Shown one piece after another: positions 22,370 through 32,241 of a DNA stretch of 64,000 nucleotides. A program made the position numbers and the translations under genes. A model generated the notes under the pieces. That model searched no databases. It saw only the letters and a list, made by a program, of their open reading frames with translations, and had not been told where the DNA came from. The stretch's first letter is position 1. Each line of letters opens with the position of its first letter. This DNA is from Anthopleura xanthogrammica (taxonomy: Eukaryota; Cnidaria; Anthozoa; Actiniaria; Actiniidae): assembly GCA_964019055.1 (NCBI GenBank), contig OZ025213.1:8358472-8422471 (forward strand), in the 5' to 3' direction.

Positions 22370-23702
22370 ATTTATTCAAATAATTAATGTGATTTCAATT
22401 TGATCCCATTGTCAGATTTTTAAAATTTTTCCTGTAATTAGTTAGATATAAAGTATTTTCAAAAAAATGAAATAAAAAAGGGGGGTCACAAACTTCATCT
22501 CAAAGCTATGTGACTTCATCCTGGGAACCAAAGGGTACAATTCTTTAACTTGTTAATACTCTCTCCCATAAAAAAGGGAGAAATGAGCAACAGAATTTTA
22601 CCCCAGGGTTAGGATATGAGTTGATTGCAAAAGAAGGAAAAAAGCTTGTTATCTATATTTTGCCCATATCAAAACATTCAAACAGCATCATCTCGATTAC
22701 CTCACACGGGGGGGTTATAGATCATGAAGGATGGATAGTTTTCTTAATTTCAAGAATCACGGTAAAAAAAGGCCAAACCTTGCATCATGCATAACCCCTG
22801 TGCCACCCTGCTCACAAACTCAACTCATGCATAGAAAGGATGTGTCCAAGCATATTTTAAAGTTACATATGGTATGAACAATCCACATCTTTATTTACTA
22901 AGATAAAACAATTATTGGGAAAAAGGAAAATATAAGAAAGCTTTTTGTTTTTCTGTGTTTTATATCACACTCAAATTTGATTTAATTCTTGTTCTGAAAT
23001 TAGTTGTCAAATGTTCTCATAATGTGATGCATGTGCTCTCAAAAGATTAGGAAATTCAAAAGTAGTATAATTCTCATGGTTCATAATTCTCATAAAATTC
23101 AAGGACTTATCAATGACTTTTTAAGGACAAAAGTCTATATTTCAAGGGGCACTTTAATTTATTGCAGTCTACTACTATCTGAGTGTATATCTTACATTTA
23201 AACTAAAGTCAATAATCTTTCAGAGCTTGCAGCTTCTTATTTTTTTATAATTTCTCTTTGATCTTGGACAGTTCTGTGGATTTTTCCTTTCCTTCGATTA
23301 AATCTCCTATGGCTTTGGCTTTTTTACAACTTGAATTTGATCCACTAAAGAGAATCCATATCCAACTTCAACCTCTACTGCTGCTGTCTACAGTAGAACC
23401 ACTTCTTCCTGGATATGCTTCCTCAGTTTTTCTTTGTTATATATTATCATGAGAAAGCTAATTAAATGGAAATCTAAGGACTGTTCTATCTTTTCAAGGA
23501 CTTGTAGGACTTGGAAATGTAGATTCCAAATTCCCTTTCAATAGCTTCTTTGTCATGCTAATTTCCAGATTTTGAAAAGAACTGTGGTAGTTTTGTTATG
23601 AAACGTTATTAGTGTTCAGGTCTGTTGTAAGGGTCTATTAAGTGAGGAGACCTGTCATTATATACTTGGGGAGTATTTATACTGAGAAAGAACCAATTGT
23701 GG

Positions 23703-23979
23703 CCCGGTGGGGTACTTCGGGTGGTTTCATACGGGGATGCTCCGCCGGGACTCTCAACCCCTTACCCTTTTCTATACCAAATTTCAGCAAAAAGGTACCC
23801 CTTTTTATACCTTTTTGCCTGAAAAGGTACCCCTTTTGTATACCTTTGAAGAAAATCTACCCCTTTTTATATCAAAACTCACAAATTTCCACCCCTTTTC
23901 TATACGTGCAGCCTGAAAAAAGTACCCCTTTTGGGTGGAGCATCCAAGTATAGTCCATTATAGGGAGTACCCCCCCGGG
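23703..23979. mobile_element. 277-bp hAT-like MITE with 8-bp target duplication
   Basis: The element begins CCCGGTGGGGTACTTCGGG and ends GGGAGTACCCCCCCGGG, with subterminal GGGATGCTCCGCC / GGGTGGAGCATCC inverted. It is flanked on both sides by aattgtgg (23695-23702 and 23980-23987). The interior has four or five approximate repeats of the form aaaaggtacccctttttata. It shares termini and duplication length with the insertion at 7308-7557. Confidence 0.88.
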
Positions 23980-24567
23980 AATTGTGGTTAGACACAGTTC
24001 AAGTGTCACAAGTTGTTGCAATTTGCTTGTTAGTCATTTCAATAAACCTGGGTACTAGATACTAAAGGATTAGGAGCAGTCAGTACTACAGAATGTGTAG
24101 TTTCAGAAATTATCAATACCCCGACCAACGCCCCTCCCCAGTTGGATGAATTTTCACCCGGAATTACGATTTTAGCTATTTGAAGATACCCCTACCCCCT
24201 GAAATTCACACATTGATATGACAGGTGAAATTGATATGACACCCCTAGGAAATTCCAATTATTTTATTATGCCCAAAAAATGAATTGTGGTGAGTTTCAA
24301 TTAAATCTGAATATTGAAGCTTCCAAGATTGACGTCATCAGAAGCTCAATATGAAATATGCACTGTTTTTGTTCTTTTGATTTTGCTCATGCCTAGTCTC
24401 CCTTTTTGCTTGGTCATATTTTGGAACCTTGCTTTTTAACTTGTAAATACGCAAAGGGTATAGTGTATAAACGAGTTATTCACACTCAATCCCAGATCCC
24501 TGCCATTCTTACTGGAGAGTGTGAGTAATTTATGAGTGTCACTTGCTTCCTCAAAAAAGATGTTTGG

Positions 24568-24708
24568 AAATCCACAGGTAGCCCAAGCTGTGTTCCTGTG
24601 AGGGTTTTACAAAGAGCTTGATAAAATTATGATAATAAATCTTTATTATTATTATTAAACTCTTTGTAAAACCCTCACAGAAACACAGCTTGGGCTACCT
24701 ATGGATTT
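24568..24708. mobile_element. 141-bp MITE with CCACAGGTAGCCCAAGC ends
   Basis: Arms aaatccacaggtagcccaag... and ...cttgggctacctatggattt pair over about 50 bp, including ctgtgagggttttacaaaga. The centre is (tta)n. The same 16-bp terminus borders the region 28891-30705. Confidence 0.85.
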
Positions 24709-24885
24709 GCTAGCATCTTATCGAGCGAGTGACAAAAAATGGATTATTTTTGAAAACACTGAAATAAATGCTGCTAACTTTTCAAGTTATCTTAATTGAC
24801 CTGTTCTTTATCTTGCTCTGTATACTATATTCCAGCCGATTTGGAAAGTTGAGCCATAACATATGATGATCTAAATTACTGTTAT

Positions 24886-25001
24886 AAAAATAAGTAAGGG
24901 TTATCGGCCTGAAGCGAGGGGTTATGCGATATATTCACCGAGGGTGAAGCCCGATATATCACATAACCACGAGCTGAAGGCTGATAACTGGCTTATTTTT
25001 A
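24886..25001. repeat. Imperfect palindrome, ggttatcggcct type
   Basis: Left taagtaagggttatcggcct is mirrored by aggctgataactggcttatt, with inner gttatgcgatatattcaccg / gcccgatatatcacataac. It resembles 11265-11366 and 59960-60275 in layout. Confidence 0.7.
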
Positions 25002-25695
25002 CATTGGGGAGGTTTTCTGAATAACAAATGTAATAAGCGATGACATATTATTAAGAAATAAACAATGTACTTATTTGAGAGACAAAAATGTTAAAAACCT
25101 TTGCCAATGAAAACATGAAACAAAAGAAAGAACAACAAAATACTAGTACAATAGATAGTATATTCAAGTTCGCACAGCCATGTGTTCGAGTCGTCTTCAA
25201 AATGAACGAAGACAGCGAAGACAGCGATTAGGATCCAGATATCTGGATCACGCAGAACTTATTTTCAGGTTCTGATAATTATTAAAGTTTGACAGGATTT
25301 GGTGAAAAAACAAATGTCTCACGTGGAATAGCCACTCTGTGCAACAAAGTAATTAATCATTGAGAAGAACAACGAGACGAACAAATAAATATGAGTAGTT
25401 CAAAATCAAATCAATACTAAAGCTTTAATTTGAAACATTGGATTTCTCACTAAATTTAGTTAGCAAGTTGTTTTTATACGATCAGTATTTATATATACTC
25501 AATGTTGTGGCATGAGCATGCATAGTCCTTTGAAGTATGAGACCCACATGGGTTATCGTAAGAACGCTCAACACTATAGATATATATTTCACCTGGTGTT
25601 TTAGTGAAATTTCATCTGGGTGCAGGGTTGGTGTATACAGTACCACCCCTTGGGTGTACTTACACTGACCCATAGCACTTCGCAAACCCCTGCTA

Positions 25696-25799
25696 ATGAA
25701 ATATGCAGGGAGAATATACATTAGTATGCAAGGAGAATATTCCATATATATGACATATTCCTCTTGCATACTAATGTTTATTCCCCCTGCATATTTAAT
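25696..25799. repeat. ~100-bp palindrome
   Basis: Left aaatatgcagggagaatata then cattagtatgcaaggagaat; right attcctcttgcatactaatg then tttattccccctgcatattt. The loop is about 16 bp. The open frames on both strands are mirror images caused by the palindrome. Confidence 0.85.
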
Positions 25800-26016
25800 T
25801 AGCTCATTAGCCCCAAATCTTCCCTGGAAGGTTTCAAAGCCGCCCCCGGCTTTGAGACATGCACTTGGGAATTGGGCCAGGAGTTATGCGATATATTCAA
25901 CCGAAAAGAACAATGAAAACCGAGCTGATGTGAAAATAAGGAAAAATATCATTCCCAGAAGAAATAATTGAAGATTCTTTTTATATCTTGAAAAGAGCCT
26001 GGGTCCTAGGGCATTT

Positions 26017-26232
26017 CCATAACAACACCATCAAACATACCAAACTTATGGTCTTACCCTGATCTATAACCAACATAAGTTTCAACCACTCTGGGCAAAC
26101 TCTTGCAGAGGTATTCTCTATTTGATGATTTGTCTGTAATTCATATTACATTGAACATCTCGGCAAAAAAAGAGATATCAAAAAATAGTAAATGCCATTC
26201 TTGTTTATTTTATATATGAGGGCTTTCAAATA
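26017..26232 (+). repeat. Dispersed repeat, ccataacaacaccatcaaac family, copy A
   Basis: Contains ttatggtcttaccctgatct, agtttcaaccactctgggca and aaaaagagatatcaaaaaat...gtaaatgccattctt. Closely similar sequence is at 63788-64000, and a split copy lies at 60670-60735 plus 61025-61072. Confidence 0.8.
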
Positions 26233-26311
26233 AAGAAGCCATTCTGTAGGGCTTATATATTGCATTTTAAGGTGACTGTATTATAGTAGTGCTGAAGATT
26301 TATGGAACTTT

Positions 26312-26456
26312 TCGTTATTTATGCCTACAGGGGGCTGGTGTTCAGAAACACCTTATGGCACCTTAAAAATTTACCCCCAGACCCAAAAAATACTAAAATT
26401 TTACCTTCCATCTGAACACCAGCCCCTGGCCCATAGGCATAAATAATGAACATTCA
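26312..26456. mobile_element. 145-bp MITE
   Basis: Terminal arms gttatttatgcctacagggg...ctggtgttcagaa and ttctgaacaccagcccctg...gcccataggcataaataatg-type sequence pair over about 38 bp with few mismatches. Confidence 0.75.
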
Positions 26457-27756
26457 GAACATGTACACACCACTTTCACATCCCCATAATGCTTTTCATT
26501 TTGGGAGGACAGCAACATGACAAATCATTAATATTACCATGAAAAATAATAAGAATTGAAGAAAATCCATCTAATTAAAAAACACTTATATATGCATCTA
26601 GCAAAATTAACAAAAACCAGTAAGGAAATTAAACTTGAACAACTTTATGAGTAAATGTCATGACATTTCTTGGTAAATTCATACATTCTGTTATGCCAAA
26701 TATTTCATTCTCCTGTGTATGTACAACCATGTTCATAACTATATGCTAGCTATAGTGCAAGTTCAAATCGCATTGCAAATTTGGCATCTTGCTGCCATCA
26801 ATCAAACGATTCAGAATTTATTAAAGTCATGTATTTGAATGGAAACTCAAAGAAATGTGTCTTTACATAGAAAACTGAGACAACAATACTACTGCTTTAT
26901 TGTTTTTCAGTTAGTTTTGATGATGTCAATATCTCAGAAATTATGTCTCTTATATTCCTAAAACTATTCATTTCTTTGATGATGTGAGAATAATAAGGAC
27001 CATGGAACATAATAAAAATTGGTGGGGCTATATAAGAGACGAGTATGGGAAAAAGTGGTAGGTCTAAGATTGGAAAATAGGGCTTTAGCACTACCAGCCC
27101 CTCCCACTCCGCAGTCCCTGTTAGTAATTTTTTCCCCACATGCACAAAACTTCAAAACTCTATGTCTGACAACAAATGAATGAGTAATTTTAGGGTTATA
27201 AGATTGAGACATTTCAATTTGTTGACAGCAGCAAAATCCAAAATCTGCAATGCAATTTGAATTAACTGGCGCCAGCTCAAAGTTATTAACATAGTGGTAA
27301 CTCTTATTAGACTGATACTGGATTTTTCAATGATAACAGCAAATTATATACTTATAATTAGCATCTGCACGAAAATCTTTGAATTTTCAAATAATTTTCT
27401 TCGTTAATTGCCCCCCCCCCCTTAAACTGCAAAGTATTATGGGAGATGTGAAAGCGGTGAATGGCTATACCAATGGCTATACAAACTTATGATTAGTGCA
27501 TGTCATACTATGACCATCTAGTGCCTGATCTGTGATCTTGCACGTGTGATTGTACAGTTCACCAACAAGGTACATATGTAATAGCCTAGCATTTCAAAAT
27601 AATCAGCTGGTTCAAGAACTCATAAATTCTGGGAGTTCAACCCCTAATACGACAAAGGTTAGGCCTCTTGTGGCCCCTCCTCCACTTCGCATCCTATTGA
27701 TCGAAACCTCTTGATCTTTAAGTACCCTCACTGAGACTGATTACACGAGCCATACC

Positions 27757-28380
27757 TCAGTCGCAGCAACCTGAACTCTTATCCTTTTTAACATTTGCTA
27801 AATTCACTGCCCCTGTAGCGGTAAACCCGCTACGGCTGGTTTTACTTTGCTGCTCCATATGTTTCAGTCTCTTCACTGCAGCAATGAACGCCTCATTCAC
27901 ATTCGTTGAATCCTTAGCGCTCGTCTCGAAGTAAGGAACCCCTCCATTCTGCCTACACCAGTTATCGGCATCCTCTTGTTGTACAGCTCTGCTTTCTACG
28001 TCCACCTTGTTGCCTAAAAGTATAAATGGGAAATTCTCCTGGTCTTTTACATCGGCGTAGTACAGAAATTCTTTCTTCCACATCGACAAGTTAGTGAAGC
28101 TCTTCACGTCATCTACGGAATAAACTAAAAGACACAAGTCTGATCCTCGGTAAAATGGTGTTCGAAGACTTTTAAATCGCTCCTGACCAGCTGTGTCCCA
28201 TATTTGAAGAGTAAAGATTTCTCCTTCTAGTGTAACATCTTTGTTCAAGAATTCTACTCCGATGGTATGGAAGGACTGGCTGTCGAACTTCCCGCTTACA
28301 AATCTATTCATTAAGGAAGATTTCCCTACGCCTCCATCACCCAACAGAACTACTTTAAGTAGTGAACACTTGCTGGACAT
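27757..28380 (-). CDS. RAB9: Rab9 small GTPase, intronless
   Basis: A single 207-codon frame starts at the ATG MSSKCSLLKVVLLGDGGVGK. G-box motifs are all present: P-loop GDGGVGKSS (residues about 14-22), switch I FHTIGVEF with the G2 Thr, WDTAGQE (G3), GNKVD (G4) and ETSAK (G5). The segments FLNKD, RTPFYRGSD, WKKEFLYYADVK and PYFETSAKD closely follow vertebrate Rab9. Rab9 cycles between late endosomes and the trans-Golgi network, serving retrieval of mannose-6-phosphate receptors (family knowledge). Vertebrate RAB9A also has its coding region in one exon, so the lack of introns does not by itself imply a retrocopy. The C terminus is KSSGCCD: both prenylatable cysteines are kept, but an Asp follows them, which is unusual for Rabs. 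No lesion is present. Confidence 0.95.
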   Translation of the reverse strand: MSSKCSLLKVVLLGDGGVGKSSLMNRFVSGKFDSQSFHTIGVEFLNKDVTLEGEIFTLQIWDTAGQERFKSLRTPFYRGSDLCLLVYSVDDVKSFTNLSMWKKEFLYYADVKDQENFPFILLGNKVDVESRAVQQEDADNWCRQNGGVPYFETSAKDSTNVNEAFIAAVKRLKHMEQQSKTSRSGFTATGAVNLANVKKDKSSGCCD

Positions 28381-28890
28381 ATTTTAGTGCCTTGCTCAAT
28401 ATGTTCGACCGAAAAGAAGTACTGTTTTTAAAGATTCCAAAGTGTTAGCCAAACGATAGCATTCTCATCTTGAGATTTCCTTGATCACAGTTTCGTCACG
28501 TGATGTTTATAATATATCTCTCCACTAGTGACGTAATTGCCCGTTTCAGAAACAAATAGTAGACTGGGAATAGTTTCGTCGACGAAATGTACTTCTCGCA
28601 GAGATTGTCTCTGTTCCCCTCCCTCCCCCGCTGGGTAGGAATTTTGTCTTTTCTCCTCCCTCCGCTTCTTCTCCTCCTCTGCCCTCCTTCTGAGGTCGGT
28701 CGCAGCAAATTACCGCGGCTCAATTTTTTAAGTCCGTTTACAGTTCAACTTTAAAAAATTATTTCTCGTCGCAGCGTGGGGAGAAAAAAAATTAACAAGA
28801 GCTCAAACAAAAGGTCATTTATTTGAGAATTAGAATTCAATTTTAGATTTTCGATCGCTTTAGTAATTTGGGAAATATTGAGCAGCCGGA
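28381..28890. other. Upstream region of RAB9
   Basis: Contains a C/T-rich stretch at 28610-28690 that might be a promoter feature. No gene was seen. Confidence 0.4.
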
Positions 28891-30705
28891 GCACAGGTAG
28901 CCCAAGCGGTAGAGTTAGTGGGATGTGACGTCATTAGCTTCAGTGCACGTGAGTATTATCAGCTGTATTATATTCTCTCTGCTCCCCTTGTTATGATAAT
29001 GTTAAGATATGGGGACCATTCAAAGTCCTTTGCATATATTATATTGTTAATGCGACCCATTGTTATGATAATCCTGGTCTTCCTATTGGTTACTCATCTA
29101 ATTTAAATACCACCCGCATAAATTATCTACCACTCCCAAGGAATCTGGCAAGAAGATAATAGGGTATTGTAACCCCCAGACCCATATATGCTCGATATTT
29201 TTTGGGGATTTAAGCTTGGTTTGCCCTTGCTTGACTCTTATTGTTAATGTTTACACTCATTCAACCAGTCGTTCCTGTTCTTTTTTACATTAACATTCCA
29301 ATAAACTTGTTTGGTCGTCCATACAATGCCGAGACTCTTAAAACAAAACTTAACCTAACTCTCTCATGGAAGTTAACTTTTTTCATGACCCACCTCATGT
29401 CCTCTAAAATATACCCCTTGATTGTTCTTCCCTCGTTTGAACGTTTTAATAGGGCGATAGTTACAATAGCGTAGGGAGGGGTGGGTTGGGGGTCACTTGC
29501 CGTTGATATCCTGGGTGGCCCCCCCCCCCCCCCCCCTCCCAATTTTCCTTTTTTATTTTAGGTGCTCCCACATCCTGGGTCCCCGCTACGCCCCTTTCTC
29601 AATTTATAGTAAATTAACTTCCCCTAGAACTAGCTCCAGAATCATGTACTTCCTTAACTTTCTGAGACTAATTCCTCTTTCGTCAACAATTTCTCTTTCA
29701 ATGTTTTCACACACAGCTTGTCGGCGATGACACTTTTGTAAAAACTGAGTTCGAGTTTCTCCCTCGTCTATCTTGCTTGCATTTTCTTCTACTTCTTGGC
29801 TGTTCTCTTCGTATGCTTTATTAGTGAGAGCGCTGTTTTTTAATTCTTTAAAACTATCTGTGCTTTCTTTGTCCTCGGCTGATAATCTTTGGTACATATT
29901 TCGTCGCTTACACTTCCACGCCATTTTATTTTTGGTTGCTTAGCTTCCGTTCCAACGCGTAGGTACGTTCGCTACACTGAGACTTTAGACGACTGAGTCA
30001 AACTTTGGAGTTCGCCTTTGCAGGTCAGTTGAGCTCGGAGTAGAGATAACAGACTGACCGGCAGCCAGTTCATTAGTGTTTGAGCTGAAAGCCGGACAGA
30101 GAAAAATCTTATTAGTCTAAAATATCGTTAGATTAAATGAGCTTGATGTTTGACATGAGCAGCTTTGCAATTTAAACCGATTATAGTATGGATTACTTTT
30201 TTTGTTATGCAGGGACTGCGGAGCGTAATTTTGATTGGGAAAGGGGACTAACAACTGCCAAACTATTTTTTTAAGGGCCAGTCAACAGCTCACCTTATGT
30301 AGAATCTATACTGAAAATATAGTCAGATGTGTCATAAGCACTTTAAGCTTATTTGACAAGCTTTTGAGTTGTCTTCGAACAGTGGCGTAGCGAAGGGGGA
30401 CGGCTGCCCCCCTAAAAATTTCGGATCGAGCCTTTTTTTCCCTGTGATGTATGATTATAATACCACTGGCGTAGGGAGGGGGCGGGCATTTTCAGATTGG
30501 GTAAAATTCAAAAGGCCATAACTCGCTCAAATTCAACCAGAAAGACTTGAAACCTTCCCCAAAGATGAAATAAAAGATAAAAACAGTTAGGTATAATTCA
30601 AATGTGATGTATTACATTTCTAGTATTTTTTTAAATACTTCGCATATATCAGCTCGGCTTCTAAGCATTCTCATATATAGCTTGGGCTACCTGTGGTCTT
30701 GCTAG
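28891..30705. mobile_element. Possible 1.8-kb element bounded by inverted CACAGGTAGCCCAAGC ends
   Basis: The left border cacaggtagcccaagcggta and right border gcttgggctacctgtggtct form an inverted pair of 16 bp, the same terminus as the compact MITE at 24568-24708. The enclosed sequence holds a poly-C tract at 29521 and one 106-codon open frame on the minus strand. No target duplication was recognised, so these may be two solo repeats rather than one element. Confidence 0.4.
29604..29924 (-). CDS. Hypothetical 106-residue charged protein
   Basis: Starts MAWKCKRRNMYQRLSAEDKE and continues through a Glu/Lys/Asn-rich helical segment to LGEVNLL. Composition is unlike the neighbouring random frames (few aromatic residues, many charged residues, even codon choice), which hints at real coding history. 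No domain is recognised. It might be a first exon, a captured exon inside a mobile element, or chance. Confidence 0.25.
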   Translation of the reverse strand: MAWKCKRRNMYQRLSAEDKESTDSFKELKNSALTNKAYEENSQEVEENASKIDEGETRTQFLQKCHRRQAVCENIEREIVDERGISLRKLRKYMILELVLGEVNLL

Positions 30706-31057
30706 CGACTTTAGCGATCTTTGGACAGACGCACGTGACGACTTATCAATCTGTACACCAATCAGGTGCCGCCAGTATTTCTATTGTGCATTTTGCTGCA
30801 CAGAAGACGGAAAAAGTCTACACGATTTGTGGCCCAGGTAATAATCAGGGTACACCGTTACCAGGCTGATAAATTTTGAAATGTTATAGAGTATGAGTTA
30901 ATATTGGAAGAAAACAAAATAAAATGATCGAATAATATTATTGATGATTGAAAGGTAGAGAGAGAAAAAGGAATTGAGCATAAAAGATCTGAATATTAAA
31001 TACTGAAGAGAATATATATGGCAGAGATAATGATACTATAATATGTTGAACAAATAT

Positions 31058-32241
31058 TCAGCTATTTCAAAAAACGTTGGATAGAGTGCAAACAATATAT
31101 CCGTGAAATACAAATTACTATATAGTACAAAATAGTGCTAATTACAGCAATAACCGTTGTATCGCGATCCGCCGTTTCAAAACCTCGTTTGAATTTTGGT
31201 CTTTTGCGAGCCGTCAATCATCTTGGATTTTTGCAAATTAGTCTATGCATGCTCGCTCATTCGGCCATCACATACTTCGATCTTGTTTTATTTTATTTTA
31301 TTTTTTCGAAAATCTAAATGGATTCGGAGATATTCCAAGGAGTTGTGATGGAGAGCTTTTCGAGTCTTCTTTCTGTCATGTATTCAAGCCATTCTTGGAG
31401 AATCATCCACATAAACTTCAGGATTGTGCTACAAAGTTTTTCATGATCCCAAGCTGCATGTTGACAAGGACGAGGTAAATTATATTTAGCTTTCTTCTAA
31501 AGTTTCGACAGCAACCTCTGACTTTTTTCGTAACTGAATCATCGTAGGGATTAAGGCAATTGTTTGCAAATTAAAATTGTCTTGAGCTAGTTTCTATAAT
31601 TCAAAATATTATGAAACGATCGGGGAGATATTTGAGATTCATCAGTCACTGTAGTTTTGCTGACTCTGCAGGATTTCCTTCTTTTAACTTCAAAACAACT
31701 CTTCATCGCGGCGACTCCTTGGAATATTCTTGAACTGTATTTTCGAAAAAATGTGTTAATTTTATGGGGATTTCGAAGCTGAGAGGAGCGAGTTCAAAGG
31801 CTTGTTTGAGCCGAAGATGATTGACGGCTCGCAAAAGACCAAAATCCAAATGAGGTTTTGAAACGGCGGATCGCGATACAACGGTTATTGCTGTAAACAA
31901 TTGAAAACAATAGAATTTGCACAAAATTGTACTATTTAGTATAACTAATGTTTCACGGATATATTGTTTGCACTCTACTGAATACTGAATACTGAATAGT
32001 GCATTCCAAGACCGAAATGCACTCTGGGTCATGCAATATTTTCTAAAGTAAAATAAATGATTATTATTTATTTTATTTTCAGTGCATTCCATCCGGAACA
32101 ATATACTAGCTACATAGTATAGAGAGGAAATCGCTGTGTATTTAAGTTTATTTCAAATTATTGAGAACCACTATGCCCTTTGGTCTTGGAATGCACTATT
32201 CAGTATGCAGTATTCAGTATTCAACGTTTTTTGAAATAGCT
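31058..32241. mobile_element. GAATACT-ended DNA element, interrupted copy
   Basis: The left end cagctatttcaaaaaacgtt (31058) and right end aacgttttttgaaatagctg (to 32241) are inverted. The right side also shows the subterminal repeats attcagtatgcagtattcag and ggtcttggaatgcac, mirrored at 31978-32010 (ctgaatactgaatactgaat, gcattccaagaccg). The element is split near its left end by 31082-31977. A partial copy whose heptamers have expanded lies at 54497-55060. Confidence 0.8.
31082..31977. mobile_element. 896-bp Tc1/mariner-like (TA-inserting) non-autonomous element
   Basis: The ends are TAGAGTGCAAACAATATATC and the inverted GATATATTGTTTGCACTCTA. A long internal inverted repeat includes aataaccgttgtatcgcgat / atcgcgatacaacggttatt and tcttttgcgagccgtcaatc / gattgacggctcgcaaaaga. 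The borders read gttgga-TA...TA-ctgaatactg; removing the element rebuilds gttggaTActgaatactg of the host element, showing TA target duplication. Copies with the same ends lie at 49576-49710 and 57524-57982. Confidence 0.82.

Larger units (their letters stand above)
19696..27756. other. Gene-free region between UBL3 and RAB9
   Basis: Eight kilobases without a credible exon. The first 1.9 kb may be UBL3 3' UTR (an aataaa with a T-rich flank lies near 21593), but this is unproven. The rest is a mosaic of short inverted-repeat elements listed separately. Other open frames here are short and look random. Confidence 0.5.

Noticed and set aside
27757..28380. RAB9 as a processed retrocopy
   Set aside because: Fully intact frame, no poly-A tract or target duplication, and vertebrate RAB9A coding sequence is also in a single exon.
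31703..32101. 132-codon reverse frame
   Set aside because: Spans the junction of two nested non-coding elements and includes translated inverted repeats.
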